Source: an uncultured Flavobacteriales bacterium (lineage in GTDB: Bacteria > Bacteroidota > Bacteroidia > Flavobacteriales > Crocinitomicaceae). Taken from it: a DNA stretch of 64,000 nucleotides. The notes under the pieces are model-generated. The model was given only the letters and a program-made list of their open reading frames with translations. It searched no databases and was not told the origin of the DNA. The stretch is taken from positions 124,001 through 188,000 of the forward strand of contig CAMLFH010000003.1 in NCBI GenBank assembly GCA_946479285.1. Reading direction: 5' to 3'. The position numbers and the translations under genes are program-made. Shown here in pieces: positions 1 to 8,815 of this stretch. Position 1 is the stretch's first letter. Each line of letters opens with the position of its first letter.

Positions 1-3000
1 CTCCATAAATTGGATCGTCTTTTGTATGCTTTAATTGACCTTTAACTTCACATGCACTCGTTTTAATGCTAATATTTGTTGGGTCGAACTTGACAATTCC
101 TTTTAAATCTCCACTTTTAATCTTTTCTCCGAGATTGGAAAAATCAAACTGCACATTGCTCATCAGGGAAGCAAATGCCTCTCCACCAATACCATTCAGA
201 GCTTGTGAAAGTACTCCATCTACCAATGAATTAAGCCCTTGATTGGCAGCATCATTGAGTATTTTGGCTAAAACATCATCCCAGTTAATCCCTGTAAATG
301 CATCTTCAACCAAGCTTTCTGCTGTTTTCACGATATTTCTCATGCTGATGCTTTTCACACCGCTAACGATTGTATCTCCAATATTTTTAAACAAGTCACC
401 GGCATCATCCACAATATTTTGTAATTGGATATCTGCATTCACACCATTATTAATGAGTTCCATTCCCACATCCTTAATTTGCTGGGAAACAAAATCTGTT
501 ACTTGTTTGGAAATACCTACTTCAATAAAATCAGTAATCTTTTTGGTAATGTTATTTTCAATGGAAGCACTTACAGATTCTGTAATTTCAGTACCAATGG
601 CAGACTTAATAGAATTGATTATCGTCTTAATCGCTTCAAGTGCTTGTGGATCCTCAATGTAGGAAGCTACTTGTTCATTGATTTTATCGAAAATTTTGGA
701 TAAGACTGTATCAATCTTATTATTAATCGGATCAGTGACGTTGTCATTGACTAAGTTCCTAAACTTACCGGTTGCATAAAGTGTCGCATTCTCAATCGGC
801 TTATTTACCCGTTTGATCAGCCCATCCAATGCATCCTCCAGGATATCACTTAAAAACTCTTTGGGATCTTTGTTTACTGCTCCCTTTACAATGTCTGAAT
901 TCAAAGCTTGTTGAGCGACAGCAATATAGTCCAATGCTTTACCAGCTTTAGTGGAATCCATAAATTGAACGAATATCTCTGCTATTTCGACAATACGCTT
1001 TAGCTGTATATACGTTCCCTCTGAGATTAGCACATTGGAACCTCCGGAATGGCTCAGTGAATCGGTGTAATCAATTCCAAGATTTTCTCCATAAGAATCC
1101 AAATCACCACTCAGATTTGCTGCATTAGCTATTGTTGCAGTAGAAACAGATGTGTCTTGCGGATTAAATCCGGATAAAATGCTATTGGGGTCATCTGAAT
1201 TACCTGTAAAAACACCATCTAATAAAGGATTAATGTATACACTGTATCCATTCACTATTGGAGCACTATTCTCTCCGGAAATATTTTCAGCCATGTTCAT
1301 TTTGGCTGAAACTCCAAATGCATATGCATTGAGGTTACGTCCGCACCCAACATAATCAATGACCATATTATAGTCCCCGCTTTTAGCAATCGACTGATCG
1401 TTTAGAGAAGCTGCTCCGTTTGGAATATCAAACCCAATATTCCCATTCCCCCAGGCATTGAAACCCTGCAGATTACTTAAAGTGGTTTGGAAATGGGGCC
1501 AAACGGCATCCAGATCCATTTCAATACGGTTTTTATCTTTGAAAATCGCACGTGTAATAGTCATATTGACATGCTCCTCCTCACCGCCTCCGGCATTAAA
1601 TACAAATGCCAGATCAACGAGCGTTTCATCGATATTTCCAATAGTAAATCCGTTGGAAGTTAAAGGAACAGTATACGGGAATTGACGGGCTGTATCAACA
1701 ACCGGAATTTGAATGTTTCCTATTATTTCTCCCGAATTAAAGAAGTTCTCCTGAATATCAATGTTTAAGACCGTTGAGCTAGATGGAAAGGTATTAAATT
1801 TTAATACTTCACCCGTTGAAAATGGAGTGGATGCTACAAAGTGAAGGCCGTTGTCATCTACAAAAACCGAATTGGAATCTGAATTGCCATTTGCAAACAA
1901 AACTTTCAGTTCTTCGTCTGCAATTAATTGCTCCGTTTCTTCTCCGTTAGTCGGAATAACGAGCTCGCCTGTGAGGAAATAAAGACCTTTCCACAAACTA
2001 TCTGCAGCTAAATCACCGGGTGATTTAGTTTCTGTGAGATCAATGATATAACTTTTCGCTCTTAATCCAAAATCAGCCTTTTCAAGAAAATCAATTTGCT
2101 CTGCTAAAAAGGAACTGTTGTCTTCAGACATGTAATTCACCTGTTGTTGATTTCGGTAAGGAATCAAGACGGACGAATTATTTGTTTCCTTTAATTTAGA
2201 GGGCAGCTCCAGAAACCCATCTAAATAAAACTCGTACTTACTTTGATAAATGTGAATTTTTGAAGGTTGATCAATTATAAATCGAAATCCAAATGGCTCT
2301 AAGAGCGGAAAATTATAGTTATCCTCCAACTCAATTGGATCTTCATAAGCCAATTCAAAAGTAAGATTGGTTAGTGTTAAACGGGAATAACGAGAGACAA
2401 TCTGCGGTAATACATCACTGTCCGTTATTAATGGGAGCTGCATGATACATTTCCCCCCAAGCCTGAGCTCCTCCGGATCAATAAAAATACTATCCGGTTG
2501 AAAGCTCATATTTCCATTCACCGGAAAAGTTTTAGGGCTCATAGTATAACCGGAAAGCGTAATATCATCCTGAATCAAACCACCTACCATGATCCACAGG
2601 TTATTTCCTGCAGATTCAAGCTGAACGTTTGCAAAATCAAATTCAGGAGATTCATTGAGCCCATTCAATACCGTTTTCCCAGATCCCGAGATCATATGAG
2701 TAATGGAATCATATGCGGTAACCCGCGTCACTTTAACCAGGAAATTGGCTGCATAAAATCGATCAACATGAGGTGGTCCAATGAAGGTATACACCCCACT
2801 TTTGGCAACCGTCTGTGTGCCGGACTTCCCTTCTACTGTCCATGCGTATGTGTTCATTTTTTCTAACCCATTTAAAACTGCATGGGGAATGGTATAATGA
2901 ATATTTTGCTCGGTAGTAGGATTAATCGTGTAGGTATTGAACACCGGATTATTTAAAATGGCATCTGCCGGTGATTGTCCGTTATTGACCTTTACCAGCT

Positions 3001-4000
3001 TGTAATCATAAGAAACCAGTTGTCCCTGTAAAGCATTATTGGGACGTTTCCACCCAAACAATCCGATATCATTCAAATTAAATTGGTACGAACTATCGGG
3101 TTTGGTTAATTCAATTTTCCCTCCTTCAGGATAACCGTAATAGAACCAACAAGGTGCTGAATATCCATTATTCTTAATTTGGGATTTGGGATAATTCTCA
3201 ATTGCCTGAATAGTATAAGCATACTTCTTTCCAACCTCAAGCGCCGGATTGGTAATGCCGTAATTATAAACATATCCATTTATAAGTTCGGACTCCCAAA
3301 CCTTCAATGCCTGGTTATTCAAAATTGCCGTTTGAGGATTAGCTGTTTGAGGAGTTACTTCATAGAGATTAATCTGATAGCTGAGATTACTCAAATCCAC
3401 CAGTGAATTCGAATTTGTCAGCATCCAGTTGAATAAGAAATTGGTGGGATTTATTTGTTCAATTACATTTCCACACATTGGACTGATAATCGTTGGAGGA
3501 TCACTTAGTGCCAACTGAACGGGAACACATGTTTCCTGAGAAAGGGCAACGTTTTGCTGGTAATCCATAATGGTAAAACAAACCATATAAGATCCCTCAG
3601 GCAATCGTCCGTTTACCTCTAACTGTTGGCGTGAAATTCCTGAAAAAACCAAATTATTGAAGTCGAAAACACTGGAAATATCCGCCCCAAAAAGGGTTGA
3701 TGGAATTCCAGCCGTTAATGTAATTGGAACAGATGGTCTTGAATTTGGAAGGCTCGAAATGGATAATCCCGGCCCGGTTATTTTCATCTTCAAATAGACA
3801 TCTCTCTGTGCTACAGATAAATCGTTTAATTGAAGTAAAATGTTCAATTTTGGATTCATGGCAGAATAAAAATCCTCAAAATAAATGGAGCATGGGCCAA
3901 GAATTGTTGGATTTACCACCGTAGGATAAACCTGACCTGTTACGGAACTCTGTAAACAAAATAATGTAGCAAAAACGAGTATACAACGCTTAAATATCAT
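1..4000 (-). CDS. TANFOR-domain giant surface protein, C-terminus outside window
   Basis: My own translation from the ATG at 4000 stays open to the left edge (about 1333 codons), so the C-terminus is missing. Residues 1-23 form a signal peptide ending near VTGQ. Residues about 28-170 match my recollection of the Bacteroidetes TANFOR domain: a QLNDLS segment, then GADISS, NLVFSGISR, GRLPEGSY and LSDPP in the family order. Fibronectin-like strands with aromatic repeats follow (about 170-400), then a long beta-rich part. The last 250 visible residues change to amphipathic helices rich in I, V, N and K. The ATG lies 1 nt after the stop of the upstream PKD gene, so it is the last visible gene of the operon. 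The function is unknown; a T9SS-linked extracellular scaffold is inferred. Any sorting signal would lie beyond the window. Confidence 0.82.
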   Translation of the reverse strand, partial: MIFKRCILVFATLFCLQSSVTGQVYPTVVNPTILGPCSIYFEDFYSAMNPKLNILLQLNDLSVAQRDVYLKMKITGPGLSISSLPNSRPSVPITLTAGIPSTLFGADISSVFDFNNLVFSGISRQQLEVNGRLPEGSYMVCFTIMDYQQNVALSQETCVPVQLALSDPPTIISPMCGNVIEQINPTNFLFNWMLTNSNSLVDLSNLSYQINLYEVTPQTANPQTAILNNQALKVWESELINGYVYNYGITNPALEVGKKYAYTIQAIENYPKSQIKNNGYSAPCWFYYGYPEGGKIELTKPDSSYQFNLNDIGLFGWKRPNNALQGQLVSYDYKLVKVNNGQSPADAILNNPVFNTYTINPTTEQNIHYTIPHAVLNGLEKMNTYAWTVEGKSGTQTVAKSGVYTFIGPPHVDRFYAANFLVKVTRVTAYDSITHMISGSGKTVLNGLNESPEFDFANVQLESAGNNLWIMVGGLIQDDITLSGYTMSPKTFPVNGNMSFQPDSIFIDPEELRLGGKCIMQLPLITDSDVLPQIVSRYSRLTLTNLTFELAYEDPIELEDNYNFPLLEPFGFRFIIDQPSKIHIYQSKYEFYLDGFLELPSKLKETNNSSVLIPYRNQQQVNYMSEDNSSFLAEQIDFLEKADFGLRAKSYIIDLTETKSPGDLAADSLWKGLYFLTGELVIPTNGEETEQLIADEELKVLFANGNSDSNSVFVDDNGLHFVASTPFSTGEVLKFNTFPSSSTVLNIDIQENFFNSGEIIGNIQIPVVDTARQFPYTVPLTSNGFTIGNIDETLVDLAFVFNAGGGEEEHVNMTITRAIFKDKNRIEMDLDAVWPHFQTTLSNLQGFNAWGNGNIGFDIPNGAASLNDQSIAKSGDYNMVIDYVGCGRNLNAYAFGVSAKMNMAENISGENSAPIVNGYSVYINPLLDGVFTGNSDDPNSILSGFNPQDTSVSTATIANAANLSGDLDSYGENLGIDYTDSLSHSGGSNVLISEGTYIQLKRIVEIAEIFVQFMDSTKAGKALDYIAVAQQALNSDIVKGAVNKDPKEFLSDILEDALDGLIKRVNKPIENATLYATGKFRNLVNDNVTDPINNKIDTVLSKIFDKINEQVASYIEDPQALEAIKTIINSIKSAIGTEITESVSASIENNITKKITDFIEVGISKQVTDFVSQQIKDVGMELINNGVNADIQLQNIVDDAGDLFKNIGDTIVSGVKSISMRNIVKTAESLVEDAFTGINWDDVLAKILNDAANQGLNSLVDGVLSQALNGIGGEAFASLMSNVQFDFSNLGEKIKSGDLKGIVKFDPTNISIKTSACEVKGQLKHTKDDPIYG

Positions 4001-4001
4001 C

Positions 4002-7000
4002 TTATTGGTGGTTTCTGATTAGTAGTAAATCTCCCTTGTAAATTTTGTCGGATCCGGAGAATGAGATAATGTAGTAGTAAGTCCCATCTGCGATAATTTC
4101 ACCCGTTTTATTTCTTCCGTCCCAGGTATTGTCATAACTATCCATACTCCAAATTTTATGTCCCAATTCATTCAGTATAGTAACCTGGTTGGAAGGGTAT
4201 GTTTCAATATTTTCAATGATCCAGGTATCATTCTTTCCATTTCCATCCGGTGTTACGAAATTAAACGGCTTGATCTTATAAGTATCTTCAACAGAAACCA
4301 TCACGGAGTCGGAATTCATACATCCGTTATTGTCAAACACAGTCATCACATAAATGGTTGTTTCATCCGGTGAAGCTAAAGTTGCCTTAGATTCAGGTGT
4401 TGACAATCCATTGGAAGGAGTCCAGCTATAACTCACCCCGCCATTTCCTGTAAGAAGTGTATTGTATCCCTTATCAATTTGAGCATCTATTCCTGCATTT
4501 GCAGCTGGAAGATTATAAATAACAACCGTTTCAGTTATCGAATCCATACAACCAAAATCAGAAGTAATAATCAATTTTGGCGTGTAAATTCCAGCACTTT
4601 CGAATAAGTACTGCGGTGCAAATTCTGAACTCGTATTTCCATCTCCATAGTACCAAAGCGATGAAAATGATCCGTTATCCAAAATCGTGGTATTTTGAAA
4701 AGTAGTTTGACTTCCAAAACAACTGTTTAGGGCTGTAAAATTTGCTATTGGAGCATCATAAACAAGGATTGTATCTACAATCGTATCACTGCAACCTGAT
4801 GATGCGTGTACAATTAAACTGACAGTATAAGATCCGTTATTCAGGTATTCCTTCTGCGGGTTGAGAATTGTAGAATTGGAATTATCTCCAAAATCCCACA
4901 AAACACTCGAAATATTTCCAAAGGATACCGTACTGGTATTTGTAAAGTTTACAGGAACTCCGTAGCAGACATTGCTTGCAGTAAAAGATGCTTGCGGTTT
5001 ATCAAAAATTGTAATGGTCATATTCGCAGTATCGGTACATCCAAAATTTGACGACACGATTAATTCTATCTGGTATACTCCTTCCGTATCGTATGCATTT
5101 ACGGGATTCCAATCAGAGCTGAAATTATTCCCTAAATCCCACGAAGCAGTAACAGAGCCGATCGGAATGGAAGAGTAATTAGTGAAAATCAGCGAATCAA
5201 ACATACATCCGTTTGGCACATTAAAAACAGCATTCGGAATAGCGTAAACCTTTACATTTTTCACCAGTTGTTGCGAGCATCCGGAATCTGACAGAACAGT
5301 TAATTGTGCCTGGAAATCCCCGTAATTGGTATAAACGTGCGAAGCGATGCTTGTCGTATCCGAAAATCCATCTCCAAAAATCCATTGCGTTGAATACCCG
5401 CTCACTCCACTGATTACCGGAGTAAAGAAAGTTGTATCTCCTAAACAGGCATTATTCGTTGAAAAGTCGATCTGAGGCTGACTAAATACAGTTAACGGGA
5501 GTAACATAGTATCCGCACATTGAAAGGTATTTGAAACCCTCAAAGAAACCATGTAATTTCCTGAAGAGCTGTAAGAATAAATAGGATTTACAGATGAATT
5601 CGTTTGACCATCGCCGAAATTCCAATTATAAAATGTTTGTATATTTCCACCAATTGAAGTATTAACAAATGTAATAGGCAAACCTAAACAGGCATTTTGA
5701 AATTCAAATCCAGCTATAGGCTTCTCCCGCACAACCACTGTTTTTGAAATTGAATCCGTACATCCAACAGAATTCAAAACACTCAAAACGACTTGATTTG
5801 CTCCGGTTACAAGTTGTGAAAACACCGGATTCGCTAAATTGGAAGTTCCTAATCCGTTAAAATCCCATGTATAACCCGTGATGAAACCATCCGTGTTTTG
5901 ACTTAAATTAGAAAAGGTAACCTGATCAGTTAGACAAATCGTATCGACCGTAGTGAAATTCGCACTTGGTTTAGCATAAATGGTTATTCCCTGAGTTATT
6001 GAGTTTGAACATCCGCTTACATTAACTGCATTCATCGTAACCGCATAATTCCCCGAGTTGGTATATGTATGAACAGAGTTCACTACATTTCCCCCGGTAC
6101 CATCTCCATAATCCCAGGTACAAGTATTGGAGCCGGAAGTAGTATTGATAAAGGAAATCTGGCTTCCCGAACAAGCATTTGAAAATGTAAAGGTTGGAAC
6201 AGGCAGTGGCGATACAGTTAGCTGTTTAATAGTACTATACACAGCCGGACAAACTCCATTTTTCACAGATGTCCGGTACCAGGAATTTACAGTTGCGCTA
6301 TTATCCAAATAAGAATCCGTTCCGTTATTAATAGAAGTCCAGGATGTTCCTCCATTGATACTTTTCTCCCAATTCAAAATGATTCCTGTATAATTTACAT
6401 TTGTAAGTAAAACAGAATCTCCGGTGCAAATCAATATGTCTCCGGCAAGAGTTCCTCCATTTGAACTACTCGAAACCACAACTTTAAAACTAGTGGTAAG
6501 ACTTTCCGGACATCCTCCATTCTTTACAGATACCCTATAAAAAGAAGTGTTTTCTAAATCTAAAGTCGAAAAAGTAGTTGTATTATTTCCAATCGGTGAC
6601 CAGGGCCCATTTGGATTCACAGATGTTTGCCAGGCATAATTGGTTCCGAGGGATCCGCCCAGGTTTAGAGTTACCGCATTCCCTGATTCACATACACTAT
6701 CAACACCTGAAATGGTTCCACTTACAGAAGCCTGATATGCAGTAATGGATAATGGGCTTGAAAAAATAACCGGGCACGCTCCGTTCTTAACCTGAACTCT
6801 GTAAATTGTATTTTGGGTGAAGGACCTGAAAAGAGAAATACTATCTGTACTTTGCGGAACTGGCAACCAGGAAGAACCACCATTTATACTTGTTTCCCAA
6901 TTCAAAATAGATCCATTACTTCCGGAGAGCGTATGCCCGTAATTTGTACCTGCACAAACACCTGCAGAACCCGTGATAACCCCTCCTAATGATGGCTCGT

Positions 7001-7334
7001 AAACATTGATCCGAATGATTGACGATGTTGCCGGTAAATTAGATGGGACCTGAACAACTGCCCTAAAGGAAATGGATTCCGATAAATTTGAAAAATTATA
7101 AATTGCAGCATTATGCGCAATTGGTGTCCACGGGTCTCCTCCCGAATAACTATACTCCCAGCGAATAATATTTCCTGTGAAGCCTGTTAATTGGATGCTT
7201 CCTGTATTTGCACTGGCGCATTTCTCTGTATCCGGGCTGCCTAAAACCCCGCCAACAGATGCCTGAGCAAACAAATTGTTTAAAGAACAAATAAAAAGGA
7301 AAGAGATTATAATTATTTTCAACATGTTACTCAT
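4002..7334 (-). CDS. PKD-repeat secreted protein with type B T9SS sorting domain
   Basis: A secreted adhesin-like protein of about 1110 aa. The start at 7334 is chosen because its ATG overlaps the upstream stop (TAATG), which suggests translational coupling. The reading frame extends 8 codons further upstream, and another ATG lies 3 codons downstream. After a signal peptide ending LNNLFAQ come four repeats of about 85 aa with a W-x-x-S-x-x-GG-x-x-W core, then seven PKD-like domains (WDYGDG, WDFGDN, YGDGNT motifs), one Ig-like domain, and a C-terminal domain of about 90 aa. That domain carries VTPDGNGKNDTW, WDGRNKTGE, DGTYYY and YKGDLLLIR, the signature of the gliding-motility-associated (type B) sorting domain. 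Known biology: type B cargo is secreted with a dedicated PorP/SprF partner, and one is encoded immediately upstream. The ligand is unknown. Confidence 0.9.
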   Translation of the reverse strand: MSNMLKIIIISFLFICSLNNLFAQASVGGVLGSPDTEKCASANTGSIQLTGFTGNIIRWEYSYSGGDPWTPIAHNAAIYNFSNLSESISFRAVVQVPSNLPATSSIIRINVYEPSLGGVITGSAGVCAGTNYGHTLSGSNGSILNWETSINGGSSWLPVPQSTDSISLFRSFTQNTIYRVQVKNGACPVIFSSPLSITAYQASVSGTISGVDSVCESGNAVTLNLGGSLGTNYAWQTSVNPNGPWSPIGNNTTTFSTLDLENTSFYRVSVKNGGCPESLTTSFKVVVSSSSNGGTLAGDILICTGDSVLLTNVNYTGIILNWEKSINGGTSWTSINNGTDSYLDNSATVNSWYRTSVKNGVCPAVYSTIKQLTVSPLPVPTFTFSNACSGSQISFINTTSGSNTCTWDYGDGTGGNVVNSVHTYTNSGNYAVTMNAVNVSGCSNSITQGITIYAKPSANFTTVDTICLTDQVTFSNLSQNTDGFITGYTWDFNGLGTSNLANPVFSQLVTGANQVVLSVLNSVGCTDSISKTVVVREKPIAGFEFQNACLGLPITFVNTSIGGNIQTFYNWNFGDGQTNSSVNPIYSYSSSGNYMVSLRVSNTFQCADTMLLPLTVFSQPQIDFSTNNACLGDTTFFTPVISGVSGYSTQWIFGDGFSDTTSIASHVYTNYGDFQAQLTVLSDSGCSQQLVKNVKVYAIPNAVFNVPNGCMFDSLIFTNYSSIPIGSVTASWDLGNNFSSDWNPVNAYDTEGVYQIELIVSSNFGCTDTANMTITIFDKPQASFTASNVCYGVPVNFTNTSTVSFGNISSVLWDFGDNSNSTILNPQKEYLNNGSYTVSLIVHASSGCSDTIVDTILVYDAPIANFTALNSCFGSQTTFQNTTILDNGSFSSLWYYGDGNTSSEFAPQYLFESAGIYTPKLIITSDFGCMDSITETVVIYNLPAANAGIDAQIDKGYNTLLTGNGGVSYSWTPSNGLSTPESKATLASPDETTIYVMTVFDNNGCMNSDSVMVSVEDTYKIKPFNFVTPDGNGKNDTWIIENIETYPSNQVTILNELGHKIWSMDSYDNTWDGRNKTGEIIADGTYYYIISFSGSDKIYKGDLLLIRNHQ

Positions 7335-8815
7335 TATTTTTTCATTTTTAGAATCCAAACCTCACCATTTATCAAATCAGCAAGTTGACTTCGTTTTTCT
7401 TTTCTAAAAGCAATTAAATCCTTCGTTGCCTTTTTCAATTCCTTGTATTCCTCATTAATTGTAACCATATACATAGTTCGATCAGATAGAATAATTGAAA
7501 TCAAACGAGCATCTATTCCTGCATCCCTTTTCAGAACTTTCTTTAATTCCTGTGCTTTGTTCATATTCCGAAAGGCTCCCAAAACAATGTGGTAAGTAGC
7601 GTTCGCATCTTCCAGCAAATTATTCAAATTCGCATCATTTGAAACATTAATAACTTCGTAGGAAGTTACTTTAATAGCACTATTGGTTGAATCTGTATTT
7701 TTCAATTCCCGGATCATTTTTTCCAAATCTCCTTTATCCACCTGTTCTTTTCGGATTGATTCTATTTCGCTGTTTTGATTCGACAGATGACGCTGCAATG
7801 AATCCAGTTTCCGATTCAATTCTTGAATGCGAATTTCATTTTGATCAATTTGTTCTTGCATATTATCAGTTGATTTCGAAGAAGAACTTGTTGAGCCCGA
7901 TTCTTTTGATGCTTTAAACTGAAAACAAATACCCAATTCATGGGTGTTTGATAAAATGGATGAATAGTTGGAGAAATTCTGCTGATAGACGTAAGAAATT
8001 TTAATTTGAGACCAAAGCATAATTCCTGCATGCAAATACAAATTTGCTGTTTGTCTGTGACCAAGTCCAAAGTCGAAACGATTGTCAAAGTCGAACGTGT
8101 GACAATGATTTATAAAAATCGGCAATCCCTGAGTTGAAATTAAGATAATAGAAGGTGTATATTTCCATTTTTCTCCAATCTTAAATGGACGGTTCAGATA
8201 ACAACTGTAAAATGGAACTTTTGAAAAAGACACCGATGAACTTGTTACCGGATTTGAGTATTTCAGATTTCTTCCCAGGAAAAAACTTGCAGAGATCCCG
8301 ATATTAAATTTAGCCACATGATAATGCGCTCCAATGGTTGTACGAGCAACAGATAGTGACTGAGAGCTTTGAATATCTTCCACTTCTGATGGATCATGGG
8401 CTTCAATTCTTGAAAAATCAATGAGATTTCTTTCTACTCCGATTTGGAGCCCCAAATTAAGGTAATGGTTATCCGAAAACTTCAACTTATGACGGAATCC
8501 CCCTCCTATATGAAAACGATTTAACATTCCCACTTTATCCTGATCTATAACCAGTCCTAATCCAATTTTATTCTGCAAAAAACCTCCTTGCACCAATAAA
8601 GACAATTGCTCCGGAGAGTTTGTAAACCCGGCCCATTGCTTTCTGTAATCTGCAAACACCGAATTTCCGGATGTGGCTAAACCTGCCGGATTCAAAAAAG
8701 GCAGCTGTTGATGGATCAGGTTAATGGTATTCAGTTGTTGAGATTTTCCATGGAACACAATCAACAAAAAGAAAACACTCATGCCAAGTCCTCTGAACAT
8801 TGTTTTATTAATCAT
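7334..8815 (-). CDS. PorP/SprF family outer-membrane protein with coiled coil and SPOR-like tail
   Basis: 493 aa. The signal peptide ends near FHGKSQ. Residues about 28-310 show the PorP/SprF pattern (QLPFLNPAGLATSG, YRKQWAGF and alternating strands with conserved glycines) of an outer-membrane barrel that anchors or helps export type B T9SS cargo. Unlike ordinary PorP/SprF proteins of about 300-330 aa, the chain continues into a charged coiled coil (about 310-385, heptads of L, I, E and K) and a C-terminal domain (about 408-475) beginning YHIVLGAFRNMNKAQELKK. That opening resembles SPOR peptidoglycan-binding repeats. The start codon overlaps the upstream stop by 8 nt (ATGATTAA), and its own stop overlaps the next ATG. 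It lies between a type A and a type B cargo gene. I infer that it exports the downstream PKD protein and tethers it to the cell wall. Confidence 0.85.
   Translation of the reverse strand: MINKTMFRGLGMSVFFLLIVFHGKSQQLNTINLIHQQLPFLNPAGLATSGNSVFADYRKQWAGFTNSPEQLSLLVQGGFLQNKIGLGLVIDQDKVGMLNRFHIGGGFRHKLKFSDNHYLNLGLQIGVERNLIDFSRIEAHDPSEVEDIQSSQSLSVARTTIGAHYHVAKFNIGISASFFLGRNLKYSNPVTSSSVSFSKVPFYSCYLNRPFKIGEKWKYTPSIILISTQGLPIFINHCHTFDFDNRFDFGLGHRQTANLYLHAGIMLWSQIKISYVYQQNFSNYSSILSNTHELGICFQFKASKESGSTSSSSKSTDNMQEQIDQNEIRIQELNRKLDSLQRHLSNQNSEIESIRKEQVDKGDLEKMIRELKNTDSTNSAIKVTSYEVINVSNDANLNNLLEDANATYHIVLGAFRNMNKAQELKKVLKRDAGIDARLISIILSDRTMYMVTINEEYKELKKATKDLIAFRKEKRSQLADLINGEVWILKMKK

Noticed and set aside
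243..3924. Several plus-strand open frames opposite the TANFOR gene
   Set aside because: They lie antisense to a continuous minus-strand frame with a signal peptide and family motifs and show no recognisable protein features.
7335..7358. Eight-codon extension of the type B cargo gene
   Set aside because: It would put charged residues before the signal peptide; the TAATG overlap start at 7334 is the simpler choice.
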